In this document: in pieces, positions 1 through 9,100 of the stretch
Layout: every line of letters starts with the position of its first letter
How positions within the stretch are numbered: position 1 is the stretch's first letter
Origin: Candidatus Poseidoniaceae archaeon
GTDB taxonomy: Archaea; Thermoplasmatota; Poseidoniia; Poseidoniales; Poseidoniaceae
Direction of reading: 5' to 3'
Length of the DNA stretch: 15,395 nucleotides
Assembly: GCA_013329925.1 (NCBI GenBank)
Contig: DUJK01000046.1
Coordinates: forward strand, 1-15,395
The notes under the pieces: generated by a model
The model's input: only the letters and a program-made list of their open reading frames with translations
Told to the model about the DNA's origin: nothing
Databases searched by the model: none
Made by a program: the position numbers and the translations under genes

Positions 1-458
1 TGCCCATAATCTGCTCTAAATTCTTGTATTTCTGCTCTACTGGAGTCATGACCTTGAATATCTAATTCTGTTGCGCTAGCGACAAAGTTTACATGCGGAC
101 CACCCCAGTTTGGATTGTTAGTAGTGTATGTGTTAGCCCAATCTGCTTGGTTGCTAGCAGACTGTTGACAGTACGGACAATCAGTATCCATGAATATCAT
201 CGCCACCCACTGACCTGAAGTATTGCCTTCTTCCCAAGTTAAATCAAAATAACTGTCAAAATCAAATTCTGTCCAAGTGGTGCCATTGTATGCTTTACCC
301 TCGACATTGGGCGCTCTATCTCCAACGTCAGTTCCAATGGCGACTGGATTAGCGGTAAATGCAATTATCATTATGGCGATGAAGAATAACGAGGCAACTG
401 ATAATCCTGCGCTGCCAACTGCACCGGCGTGGTAATCTTTTCTGAGTTTTCCTTCCAT
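1..458 (-). CDS. Membrane-anchored thioredoxin-like (TlpA/redoxin-type) protein, C-terminus cut off
   Basis: The first 152 codons of a minus-strand gene whose 3' part lies outside the window. The translation starts MEGKLRKDYHAG. A hydrophobic segment at about residues 17-37 fits a single N-terminal membrane anchor. It is followed by a redoxin-like start (VGDRAPNVEG, residues 45-54) and the dithiol motif C94-P-Y-C97 in the context MDTDCPYCQQS, as in TlpA/thioredoxin-fold oxidoreductases. This suggests a thiol-disulfide oxidoreductase facing the outside of the cell. The substrate is unknown. The ATG lies 4 nt after the epimerase stop codon, so the two genes are probably co-transcribed; a weak GTGA-type ribosome binding site overlaps that stop. 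The family assignment rests on the CxxC context and the anchor. Because the C-terminal half is missing, the conserved cis-Pro of the fold cannot be checked. Confidence 0.82.
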   Translation of the reverse strand, partial: MEGKLRKDYHAGAVGSAGLSVASLFFIAIMIIAFTANPVAIGTDVGDRAPNVEGKAYNGTTWTEFDFDSYFDLTWEEGNTSGQWVAMIFMDTDCPYCQQSASNQADWANTYTTNNPNWGGPHVNFVASATELDIQGHDSSRAEIQEFRADYG

Positions 459-462
459 AACT

Positions 463-1407
463 TCACAATCCTATTTCTTTTATTAGCGACCTAGCAGTAT
501 GCCTTACCGCATCTTCGCTAGTATATTCCACAGCATAACCTGTTGAAAGCATTTTTTCTATTCCGAGTCGCGCACGGGGTATATCTCCAGCCCAACCTCT
601 TGAGCCACCAGTGTATTCTATTTTGGCACCCTTGTAACCTGTTTCTTCTGTTACAATCTCAGCAATTCTTTTCACTGAACAGGTATCGTGACTACCTAAA
701 TTAAACAAATTTATTTGGTTATTTTGAGTTTTGTAGACATGTAGTATTGCGTTTACGCATTCTTTTACTTCCATGTATGATTTTTCTTGCAGCCCATTTC
801 CTAATACTTCAAGTCGGGAGTTGTCATTTTTCAGTTTGTGAATGAAATCAAAGATCACGCCATGGGTTCCTCTTTCTCCAATAATGTTGGCAAACCGGAA
901 AATCCATGCCTGAAAATCAAATGTTCCAGCCCAGCTGGTAATTAATCCTTCACATGCTAATTTACTTGCACCATAGAGGGAAATTGGTAAGCATGGACCA
1001 TAGCTTTCTGGTGTTGGTAAAGGTGCATCCTCGCCGTAAACAACTGAAGATGATGCAAAAACTATTTTCTTTACGTCGTTTATTCTCATTGATTCTAATA
1101 AATTGTACGTGGCAATTGTTCCTTGTTTTAGATCGGTATCGGTAACTCTTGTTCCAAGTCTAATGTCTGGATTTGCTGCTAGATGAAACACACAATCAAT
1201 ATCTTTTGTCGCAATTTCAACATCAGATAATGAAGTTAAATCGCCTTTTTGGAATTCTAGACTGCCGCTTTCCATATGTGTTTTAATGAATTCTAGTTTC
1301 CCACTGGAAAGATTATCGATAACTCTAACCTTGTAACCAGATGCAATCAAAGCATCAATTAGATGTGAGCCAATAAACCCAGCACCACCAGTCACCAATG
1401 CTCGCAT
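463..1407 (-). CDS. NAD-dependent nucleotide-sugar epimerase/dehydratase (UDP-glucose 4-epimerase-like)
   Basis: A 314-residue short-chain dehydrogenase of the extended, GalE-like class. The N-terminus carries the Rossmann motif TGGAGFIGSH (residues 6-15). D31 in IDNLSSG is placed to bind the NAD ribose. HLAANPD (75-81), the SSS catalytic region (119-121) and the Y145-x-x-x-K149 pair follow, then the RFANIIGERG segment (171-180) that lines the sugar site. The family interconverts or dehydrates nucleotide sugars for surface glycans; whether this one is a UDP-glucose, UDP-GlcNAc or other epimerase cannot be read from sequence. I prefer the ATG at 1407 to an in-frame TTG 15 nt upstream, because GGTGAG at 1411-1416 precedes it and the family begins at this point. 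It is the first gene of a two-gene unit with the thioredoxin-like protein. Confidence 0.9.
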   Translation of the reverse strand: MRALVTGGAGFIGSHLIDALIASGYKVRVIDNLSSGKLEFIKTHMESGSLEFQKGDLTSLSDVEIATKDIDCVFHLAANPDIRLGTRVTDTDLKQGTIATYNLLESMRINDVKKIVFASSSVVYGEDAPLPTPESYGPCLPISLYGASKLACEGLITSWAGTFDFQAWIFRFANIIGERGTHGVIFDFIHKLKNDNSRLEVLGNGLQEKSYMEVKECVNAILHVYKTQNNQINLFNLGSHDTCSVKRIAEIVTEETGYKGAKIEYTGGSRGWAGDIPRARLGIEKMLSTGYAVEYTSEDAVRHTARSLIKEIGL

Positions 1408-1428
1408 AAACTCACCAGCCAACGCGAC

Positions 1429-1438
1429 CGTATAAGGA
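1429..1438 (-). promoter_or_regulatory. Candidate TATA box for the epimerase unit
   Basis: On the minus strand the sequence CTCCTTATACG lies with its TATA centre about 26 nt before the preferred epimerase ATG. This is archaeal promoter geometry for a leaderless or near-leaderless transcript. A GGTGAG sequence also sits between box and start, so a longer leader from another start site is possible. Confidence 0.35.
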
Positions 1439-1501
1439 GAATGGTTTTTCCACAGCCCCTACATCAAGACTTTGATAACCTTTGATTCGATTGGTAGAGT
1501 T

Positions 1502-1515
1502 GCTGCACAAGCAGC
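1502..1515 (+). other. Small hairpin just upstream of the 84-residue gene
   Basis: GCTGC-ACAA-GCAGC forms a perfect 5-bp stem with a 4-nt loop, extendable by two G-T wobble pairs, 12 nt before the ATG at 1528. If transcribed, it would sit in the leader next to the weak GGATG-type ribosome binding site. It could affect initiation, but the stem is short enough to arise by chance. Confidence 0.25.
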
Positions 1516-1527
1516 GGATGTGTAAAA

Positions 1528-1782
1528 ATGGCTAAAAATAAACCAGCAAAAGATATGATGAATGATGTAGAGAACAAAACCAACTTAGTTGGATATGTTA
1601 GAAAGAGCAATGCAGGTGGCGCGGTAAAAGTTTCAATAAATACCGATGCATTTACTGAATGTGAAACATATGTGACAAGTGATGGGCAAGAATATGTCCC
1701 TCTGATAATATCTGTCAATGCCCTTAACAAGGTTTTAGACGGTGAGAGAGTTGTTACAACTATCAGTCAAATGGTAGATTAA
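1528..1782 (+). CDS. Conserved-looking small protein of unknown function (84 aa)
   Basis: An 84-residue soluble protein with no membrane segment, signal peptide or cysteine cluster (one Cys). I do not recognise a named family. The N-terminal 18 residues are polar and lysine-rich, probably flexible. The rest (about residues 19-80) alternates hydrophobic and polar residues, as in a small beta-rich domain. Distinctive stretches are VGYVRKSNAGGAVKVS (21-36), TSDGQEYVPLIIS (50-62) and GERVVTTISQ (72-81). A start at 1528 is supported by an upstream GGATG and by the reading frame being the coherent one here; the opposite-strand frame over the same bases has no coherent fold. It lies alone between a divergent epimerase and a promoter for the next gene, so it is probably a single-gene transcript. 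I have an unverified impression of similar small proteins in other marine archaea. Confidence 0.7.
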   Translation: MAKNKPAKDMMNDVENKTNLVGYVRKSNAGGAVKVSINTDAFTECETYVTSDGQEYVPLIISVNALNKVLDGERVVTTISQMVD

Positions 1783-1839
1783 ACAAAACATAAGATACCG
1801 ACAATTTGCATAATTTAACGATCTTAAATTATATCCCCA

Positions 1840-1855
1840 GCACTTTGCTTAGTGC
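1840..1855 (+). terminator. Weak hairpin after the 84-residue gene, possible terminator
   Basis: GCACT-TTGCTT-AGTGC gives a 5-bp perfect stem 58 nt past the stop of the 84-residue gene. No long T tract follows, only CTCTAATTT, so the terminator reading is weak. The rest of the 171-nt gap is AT-rich and holds the promoter of the next gene. Confidence 0.2.
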
Positions 1856-1901
1856 CTCTAATTTGGTCTCGGCCTTGATGAGGTATCAAATTATTAATTT
1901 A

Positions 1902-1912
1902 CAATATATATT
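1902..1912 (+). promoter_or_regulatory. TATA box for the glycosyltransferase gene
   Basis: CAATATATATT in an AT-rich run is a good match to an archaeal TATA box. Transcription would be expected to start about 25 nt downstream, near 1932-1936, giving a leader of about 20 nt that ends in GCGGAAATAAT before the GTG start. Confidence 0.55.
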
Positions 1913-1953
1913 TTATCAATACTCCTATATAGTCCCGGGCAAGCGGAAATAAT

Positions 1954-2898
1954 GTGCTTGATGGGGACACTAAAGCCGATGATGGTACGCCGTTCATCGT
2001 TGCCGGAATGCCAATGTATAATGAAGAAGAGACCATTGGTACTGTCGTAACTTTGGCACTAAAATACGCAGATGCGGTAATTTGTGTTGATGATGGATCC
2101 TCAGATTCAAGTGCTAGAATCGCTGAAGCCTGTGGCGCAACAGTAATTCGTCACCGAGTAAACCGCGGCTATGGTGGTGCTTTAAAATCACTATTTAATC
2201 AAGCAATTGAAATGAAGGCTACTGCTCTTGTTGTGCTTGACAGTGATGGGCAACATGAGGTAGCAGACATCCCGATGTTACTCAAACCAATACTTGACAA
2301 GCAAGCTGATTTCGTGATTGGTTCAAGATTTATTGATGGAGGGGGCGGGACAGATATGCCGGCTTATCGTCGGCTTGGAATTAAAGTAATCACTGCAGCA
2401 AGCAACCTGTCACGTGATATATCAATCAAAGATACGCAATCCGGTTTTAGGGCTTTTTCAGCACATGCACTACAAGTTTTGAGATTTGATTGCGAAGGGA
2501 TGGAATTATCTTTAGAAATGCTAGAGGATGCTCATGAAAAGCAACTCAAAATTTCTGAAGTCCCCACTGTTGTGAGATATGATGTACCAAAAGGTTCCAA
2601 TTTTACTGCAGTATCTCACGGATTCACTGTATTGTCATGGGCACTTGTATCCTTGTCACACAAGAAACCATTACTTGTTCTGGGTATACCAGGCCTCGGA
2701 TTGTTTGCAGCTGGAGCGGCAATGGGGCTAAATTTAGCACAAAATGTAACTGGACAAATTGATGGCTATATTGGGTCAGGTTTGTCCGCCGTATGGATCG
2801 GTGTCTTAGGACTCTCACTTATGGCAACTGGACTTGTATTACAGTCCGCTAGAGGATTCTTGAGACATTTAATCGTCAAGGAATTTGGACTAGACTAA
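1954..2898 (+). CDS. Family 2 glycosyltransferase, polyprenyl-phosphate sugar synthase type (DPM1/AglJ-like)
   Basis: A 314-residue GT2 enzyme. A GT-A domain (about 12-220) shows the MYNEEETIG start (21-29), DDGSSD (46-51) and the metal/nucleotide motif DSDGQH (96-101), then GSRF (123-126) and QSGFRAF (162-168). These are the marks of dolichol-phosphate mannose/glucose synthase relatives, including the haloarchaeal AglJ group. Two membrane segments follow (about 239-259 and 274-297), with a short cytosolic tail. The expected role is transfer of a sugar from a nucleotide donor to a membrane polyprenyl phosphate on the cytoplasmic face, for N-glycans or other envelope glycans; donor and acceptor are not readable. 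The start is GTG; an overlapping ATG two bases upstream is in another frame. The RND gene follows on the same strand after 71 nt. Confidence 0.9.
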   Translation: MLDGDTKADDGTPFIVAGMPMYNEEETIGTVVTLALKYADAVICVDDGSSDSSARIAEACGATVIRHRVNRGYGGALKSLFNQAIEMKATALVVLDSDGQHEVADIPMLLKPILDKQADFVIGSRFIDGGGGTDMPAYRRLGIKVITAASNLSRDISIKDTQSGFRAFSAHALQVLRFDCEGMELSLEMLEDAHEKQLKISEVPTVVRYDVPKGSNFTAVSHGFTVLSWALVSLSHKKPLLVLGIPGLGLFAAGAAMGLNLAQNVTGQIDGYIGSGLSAVWIGVLGLSLMATGLVLQSARGFLRHLIVKEFGLD

Positions 2899-2969
2899 AA
2901 TTAGGGTAATCCAACATTTGGTGAACTTTCAACAGGATTGTTCAAATCCCTCTCTTTAATCCAATAACC

Positions 2970-5822
2970 ATGAGCGAGCCCTCAAAGCAAGACGATGGGC
3001 CATTTAGCTCTGTCTTGGAGAAAGGTCGGGAACTGAAAGTTATTGCTAGTAAAAAGACCATGGAATCTCTGGACAAGATGTACAGTAATGTTCTAACTTC
3101 ACCAGCAACAGTGGTAATTCTATTGGTCATTATTGCCGCATTTTTTGCTCAACAAGGTATGGCTTTTCAATCACAGATTGATGATGATGTAGAGATATTC
3201 TTACCCGATGGCGCGCCCTCTACAGAGTTACTCCTAGAGGTTAGAGAAGAATGGTCAACTGATATAACAGTGATTTATATTAAATCAAATAATGCAGACC
3301 CGCCGCTTGATGAAAATAATAATCCAGAATGGGATAAAGGTGAGACAAATATCACTGATAAGGAAGTTCTCGATATCATTAGTTGGGTTGAGGGTGACGA
3401 CAGAAATGTCGGTGGGGATTCTATCAGCAGAGGTATTGATTACGATAAAAATGACAATGGTCGCAATGATGGAGTTTTGTGGATAATATCTCCTGCACAA
3501 GTGATCAAGGAAATTAATTCTGCTGATGGTAGATTTAACAATTCGCTTTGCGAACATGCAATAGATACGCGAGTACCAATTATTGATCTGGATTGTGATG
3601 TACCTGGCGGGGGTGAATATGCCATTCCAGAACAAGAACGGATTGACACTATAATTGAGCAATCAAATGGAAGTTTTGACGCACTAATTAAGGATACAAA
3701 TCAAGACGGAATTTGGGACACTACTGCGATAATTGTTGGAATGAATCAAAATTTTGACGAAATCGATGATTTCAATAATTTTGAGGAACTGCTTGCACAT
3801 TTTGAAAAGGTTGTAGATAATCGCCCAAAGTCAGATAGTTCACAGGAACAAAAAGTCCCAATGATGGCGGTAACTGGTTTAACCAAGGTTTTAGAAGACA
3901 TCTCTGATGCAATCTATGAAGACCTATTAATGATCTTACCTTGGTCAATATTGTTTACTGTATTAGTTATCACATTATTGCATCGCTCATTGAAAGTTGT
4001 CGCCATAACCGGCACGCCCATCGTTATGGCATTAGCATTTACTTTTGGCTCTTCAGTAATTCTAGATATTACTTTGACTCCAATGATAGTTGCTACATTT
4101 CCTATCTTAATCGGACTAGGTGTTGATTATTCACTTCACATGGTAAATCGTATTGAAGAAGTCCGGCGAAAAGAATTAGAAAAAATGATTGAAGAGAATA
4201 CTAGACGGAAAAAGCGCGGTGAAAAAGTGCTCAAAGTGCCAGATTTATGGGATTTTGATTTCTACAAAAAATGTGTATTGGAAATGGCCAGTTCTACTGG
4301 TGTAGCAGTCTTTATTTCAGCAGTCACCACAATTATCGGATTCTCAGTATTAATTGCCCCCCAAATTGTCACAGTATCACCTATTCGTTCTGTTGGTGTG
4401 ACTTTGGTTTTGGGTATCTCTTCAACACTACTTCTTAGCATAATTCTAGTACCAACATTAGCTTGGATGTTGAGATATAATAAACGAACAAATCCAACAA
4501 TGTGGAAGAATATTGGTAAAATACCAGTCAAAGGTTTCATTATTATTCTGCTAATCTTTGGCTCAGTAACATTTTATGGCATTATTAGTTTAGATGCGAT
4601 GAATGAACCAATAACGGGCTCCTCCGAAGCACCAGATGGTATTGAATCATTGGATTCACTAGCAGAATATTCTCAATATTTTAGCGGAGGACAAACCTCA
4701 CTTTTCATATTCAGTGCAGAGGATCGCCCCAATAACAACAATACTGACCGAATTAGAGATTTACCAGTGTTAGACGTTATTGACTATCTTGAACAGCAGA
4801 TTGGAGATGTTGAGCGAACAAATACTACCAGTATTATTACATTCTTGAGGACGATACCTGTCACTATTGGCTTAAATGATGATGTTAGTTTGTATCAAGG
4901 TACTTTATGGGATTTGCTTCATGAACCATGTTGGGAATCAAATGACCCAATAGAATGTCATGCTTGGCTACTGCTTGATGCCAGTGGTGAAGGTGGTAGA
5001 GAACAACTGCGAAAAGATATGGTAAATATTGTATTTGATACTTTAAGTAATGAAGTAAAATCTATGCTGCTAAATGAGGACGGTTCGAAAGGTATTGTCT
5101 ATGTAACTCAACCCTACATGAATCTAAATGAAGCGGCAGTACTTCGTGAACAAATAGATGATATGTTGACAGAGGATACTGGTTTAGAAGGCACTGAATC
5201 ATCTAAATTAACTGGCGGTCTTCCAGTATCGCTTGACATAAATGAAGGAATCCATAGTTCACAAAACCTTACTACAATAGTAACAATGATTATCTTAACA
5301 ATTGTTCTTGCAATTGTATTTAGATCTATAAGATTAGGAATAATCACCATGATACCTGTTGCAGTGGTAATATTGTGGCAACCTCTATTGATGAATAGTC
5401 CTGATGTAAATGTCAATATATTCACTGCGATGATTGGAACGATTGTCTTTGGCATAGGGGTTGATGATTCTATTCACGTGATGCATAGAATACAAGAGGA
5501 GGGTGAAACACCCGTAGGTATTGCAAATTCTATAGAAGAGACTGGTCAGACTATTTTTGAAACAACAATTACTACGGTAAGTGGAATTGGTGCTGGTTTC
5601 TTGGTTACATTCCCAGGGCTAGAAAATTTCTTCATGATAATGTGTTTATTGATTATTTTTGCATTCATCACCAGTACCTTCCTTATGCCAGCTGTGATTA
5701 CCTCGGAAAAAGTAGTCAAGGCTGCAGTTAAAGGAGAGCCATTCTGGGTTGATTATGGCGAAGGAATAGCCCTATCTTCGCCTATTTCGATGAAACCGTT
5801 AGATGCAGTCTTGGAAGATTAA
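2970..5822 (+). CDS. RND superfamily transporter, MMPL/HAE3-like, 950 aa
   Basis: A 12-helix RND protein made of two halves. Each has one helix (about 46-63 and 521-541), a large extracytoplasmic loop, then five helices (about 322-499 and 767-909). The RND helix-4 motif occurs twice, as GVDYSLH (384-390) and GVDDSIH (830-836); its Asp residues are where proton coupling is expected. The protein resembles the archaeal HAE3/MMPL group, thought to move hydrophobic or lipid-like substrates by proton exchange; the true substrate is unknown. Loop 1 (64-320) carries three calcium-loop-like patterns, at D114-D122, D159-D167 and D242-D250 (DxNxDGxxD type), and one Cys pair (C194/C209). Loop 2 carries C654/C663. 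A charged cytosolic linker (about 393-435) joins the halves. There is no clear ribosome binding site at ATG 2970. The gene ends 1 nt from the convergent RNase P RNA. Confidence 0.93.
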   Translation: MSEPSKQDDGPFSSVLEKGRELKVIASKKTMESLDKMYSNVLTSPATVVILLVIIAAFFAQQGMAFQSQIDDDVEIFLPDGAPSTELLLEVREEWSTDITVIYIKSNNADPPLDENNNPEWDKGETNITDKEVLDIISWVEGDDRNVGGDSISRGIDYDKNDNGRNDGVLWIISPAQVIKEINSADGRFNNSLCEHAIDTRVPIIDLDCDVPGGGEYAIPEQERIDTIIEQSNGSFDALIKDTNQDGIWDTTAIIVGMNQNFDEIDDFNNFEELLAHFEKVVDNRPKSDSSQEQKVPMMAVTGLTKVLEDISDAIYEDLLMILPWSILFTVLVITLLHRSLKVVAITGTPIVMALAFTFGSSVILDITLTPMIVATFPILIGLGVDYSLHMVNRIEEVRRKELEKMIEENTRRKKRGEKVLKVPDLWDFDFYKKCVLEMASSTGVAVFISAVTTIIGFSVLIAPQIVTVSPIRSVGVTLVLGISSTLLLSIILVPTLAWMLRYNKRTNPTMWKNIGKIPVKGFIIILLIFGSVTFYGIISLDAMNEPITGSSEAPDGIESLDSLAEYSQYFSGGQTSLFIFSAEDRPNNNNTDRIRDLPVLDVIDYLEQQIGDVERTNTTSIITFLRTIPVTIGLNDDVSLYQGTLWDLLHEPCWESNDPIECHAWLLLDASGEGGREQLRKDMVNIVFDTLSNEVKSMLLNEDGSKGIVYVTQPYMNLNEAAVLREQIDDMLTEDTGLEGTESSKLTGGLPVSLDINEGIHSSQNLTTIVTMIILTIVLAIVFRSIRLGIITMIPVAVVILWQPLLMNSPDVNVNIFTAMIGTIVFGIGVDDSIHVMHRIQEEGETPVGIANSIEETGQTIFETTITTVSGIGAGFLVTFPGLENFFMIMCLLIIFAFITSTFLMPAVITSEKVVKAAVKGEPFWVDYGEGIALSSPISMKPLDAVLED

Positions 5823-5823
5823 T

Positions 5824-6124
5824 GAGGGAGTAGGGAGTAAGCCCCTTTCTGTTGCCTTGCGGTGGCTGCATTCAACTAAGCATCCTACCTGTTCCTAGAC
5901 GCGCAATCTCAATGGAACTACTTGGACTTGCTCCTGTGCAGTTGCTCGTTTCATCGATAATAAGGAAACCTCTGTCTTGCAACATCATTGTACCACCCTT
6001 ATCTCGTTCGTTTCTATTGCATTGACCTAACCATCTCTGATTTCTCTCTTCTGTGAGGCACATGCGCTATGGAGAGGGGACTTTCCTCAGAGTCTAACTC
6101 TGTCAGCAGCCCTCCTACTCCCTC
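5824..6124 (-). ncRNA. rnpB: RNase P RNA (catalytic subunit of ribonuclease P)
   Basis: Read on the minus strand, the roughly 300-nt segment has the hallmarks of RNase P RNA, which cuts the 5' leader from pre-tRNAs. The ends pair into a P1 helix: GAGGGAGTAGG at the 5' end (6114-6124) matches CCTACTCCCTC at the 3' end (5824-5834), 11 bp. Conserved block I, GAGGAAAGTCC, is at 6078-6088. The central GAAACGAGCAAC (5941-5952) and GCAAGTCCAAGTAG (5918-5931) match the conserved core. The 3' block ACAGAAAGGGGCTTA is at 5838-5852. Exact ends are set from P1 and may be off by a few nt. No convincing TATA box precedes it (a poor TTCAAAT lies near 6148-6154), so it may be transcribed from a weak promoter or processed from read-through of the surface-protein gene upstream. 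A 63-codon open frame inside it is not a gene. Confidence 0.93.
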
Positions 6125-6135
6125 GGTTTTGTCTA

Positions 6136-6165
6136 ATTACGAAAATGATTTGAAGGCTTCGTAAT
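6136..6165. repeat. 8-bp inverted repeat between the surface-protein gene and RNase P RNA
   Basis: ATTACGAA (6136-6143) and TTCGTAAT (6158-6165) are perfect inverted copies with a 14-nt spacer. The outer arm touches the last base of the surface-protein stop codon, and the element fills the 40-nt gap before the RNase P RNA. It could be a transcript-end hairpin, a processing signal, or an operator at the RNA gene's promoter. Function is inferred from position only. Confidence 0.5.
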
Positions 6166-9100
6166 CACTGATATGGATTATCACCAGGTGAAGTAACAAC
6201 CTGTTGTTGAGCATAATGTGAATCCTGTTGGGGCATCGGTATTTGTCCTGTTACATTTTGATAATTTTTATTTGCAACTAATCTTTGATTGTTATTGGCA
6301 TTAGGAGTTCTTAATCCGAACACTATCAAGCCAATCAAAGAGGCGATTAATAAGAAAATTACAACCAACAATATAGGGTTAATTTCAGCTATCCCCCCAA
6401 AGAAACCATCGGATTCTCCATCGCTGGCATAGAATGTTTCAGTTTGTGAAGTCGGTCCTCCAACGATGATGAACTCTATCCACATTGAACCATCTCTATC
6501 TGGGGTCCAGCGATGATTAAAGAATCCACTTCCGCCAGATTGTACTTTGACTTCTTGGGTATGAATAATCGTTCTAGCACCATTGCTTTCTACTCTTTCC
6601 ACTCTAAGTTGGGCAAAGCCATCTGATTGGCCAATGTTTTGAATTACCACAGATAAATCCAGAGGTGTGCCAACATTAACATCATTATTTGTGCCAATAG
6701 ATGGTTGTGTAAGTACATACTCAGGCAACTGTTGTTCAAGTTGCCATACTGCAAATGGTGAAAAGATTTCATTAGATACTGAACCGAAAGTATTTCCAGC
6801 CATATCACTACCACTAATCCAGATCCTCAACTCCAAAGATTCTGTTCTAGTTTCAACGGGTATTACTGAATCAAGATCTATACTTATTTCAGCATTTATC
6901 ATATCACCAAATGGTTGACCGCCCAGTATTTGAATTAGGTCAGTACCATTAGCAATGCTTGATGAGGCAAATCCAAATCCTGAACGGTGTACTTCCCAGC
7001 TAAGAGTTACAGATTCTTGATCCAAGAATAAGTTCTCAGACATGGTGAATTTAAGTTTTAAGTCACTCCACTGATTTTCTTTTATGTCTTCGGCTAAAGA
7101 AGGAGATTCTATATTAACAATTGATGGTGCTTCATCATCGACAATAAACCACAACAATGGAGATGATGGAGCAGTTATTGAGGCCCCATTTGGCGCATTG
7201 AGTAACGAAATATCAAGTGCGTAATTTCCTGATGATGCCGGGGAAATTATCGTGCCGTTAAACATACTCGAGGAGTATTCCACATTGGCAATATTTAATC
7301 CAAGGTTATACATTAATTGTAAATCTTGGTTGACGACTCTGCCAGTCTTAATCCATTCTAGTTTTCCACTGATATCAATTTCTTCTCTAGCCTTTACCCA
7401 GGCACCACTACTGGAATCATTATTTCCAATAATTGAGTATTCAATGCTGCTTCTGTCGACAGACATCTCTCCAGAGTAACGCCAATTTAATTCTGTCAAC
7501 TGAATAACAGTTGATTGTCCTTTTAAATCACTTAAAATCAAATTTGGAGTCCTAATAATGCTATCATCTGGGTCAAAGCCCCATTTAAGTTGAAAAGTGA
7601 CAGAAAATTGTCCGGAATTAGTAAACAATCCTGTGCCTGTATCTCCAACCATAGAACATGTCAAAATTTCAATGTACAGAGTTGATGAAGAGCAAATATC
7701 AGTTTGGCGATTCCAAAAGATAGTCGAAGAATCTGGTTGGTTGATTGATAGGTCAAACTCTATGTCAGTAATATCAGTGACTCCATTTTTATCCCAAACT
7801 GGAATCTGGATGGTTATATTTTCGCCAGGATGTAGCCATGGTAAGTTACCAAATTCCCACGCGAGTTCAGAATAGCCGAGTTGTGGTGAGCCATCACTAC
7901 TGATTAACAGATTGAATAACGGATTTGTCAAATTACCTGAGTTGGGTAATATATTTCCTGCTGAGTCTGCAACCGTTATCCACCCTCTAACATAACCTCC
8001 ATCGGGAGCAGAGGATGTGTCTAAAATGTAAGAATATACACCTTCTAGTGTCATCAAGTTTTCCGGCATGTGGAGTTCTTTTGATGAAAACTCTCCTAAG
8101 TCTATTTCTCCGTTCATGTTAATATCGTCAATCCAAGAACGCCAGATATTAATTTCAGCTTGTGAAGGTAAAACTGGCCGGTCGGTGATGGTAAATTCTA
8201 AAACTTTAGAGGGACTAGATTCAAAGTGATCAAATTCATCCACATTCATGTAAAGTAATTGTGGTGAAACCGAATCAAAACCAAATTCAATTTGTCTAGG
8301 GACCTCATAACTAACATCTTGATTCTTCAACGGCAGGACATCTATTTCTAAGTCAACATCTTCCCCGATAGATGGAACCACCCATTGAATTGATGCTACT
8401 CCATCATTAATTATTGATGAAGAACCATATTCATTGCCTTCCACCAGTAACCTAACAAGTGCGTGCCCTGTTCGTGGTGATGTACCTTCATTACCCTCAA
8501 AACCAAGATGAACCTGGACAGTTACTGGCTCACCTTTCTTTAGATATGGATAGTTAATATCAGAACCAAAGCCATTTAGCCCAACTACTTCCCAGTCCTT
8601 AACAGAAATATCATTTTCGACTCCTAATGAATTACCTAGTCCAAATGATTTGCTAACAGGCAACATTGGTCCGGAACTGGAAACTAAATTTGTTGAAACT
8701 ACTAAGAATTCTTCATCATCCCATTCTACTGGGAATTTGAAACGGTGAGTTATTTCTAACAACGCCGCTGAATCAGTCATCATAACAGCCCCATTGGTGC
8801 CTAAATCTGACCAAATCAGTTGAACACCACTGTTTATGCAACTACTTACTGCTGGACCAATTATTGGTAATGCTAAGGTTGAACATCTCAACTGGGCTGA
8901 ATTTTCTTTACCAATTAAGTTAAAGTCAACTAACCAGGAGTTAGCTCTAGCATAATCATATGGATTGGAGATTCCAACTGTTGAGAAATCAAAAGTACTT
9001 TTTACATCAATCCAGTTCATTGATGGAGTAAACGTGTCTGTAACATTAGATACGGTAATTGATACTGGGCTAATAGAAGGTGAATATGTTAGCGAATTGA

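Noticed and set aside
1464..1730. Minus-strand 88-codon frame opposite the 84-residue gene
   Set aside because: It is antisense to the better-supported plus-strand gene and has no recognisable domain or start signal.
3285..3662. Minus-strand 125-codon frame inside the RND transporter gene
   Set aside because: It is antisense to a clear RND coding frame; its composition is that of a shadow frame with no domain.
5872..6063. Minus-strand 63-codon open frame between the RND gene and the surface-protein gene
   Set aside because: It lies wholly inside the RNase P RNA, whose conserved blocks and P1 helix explain the sequence.
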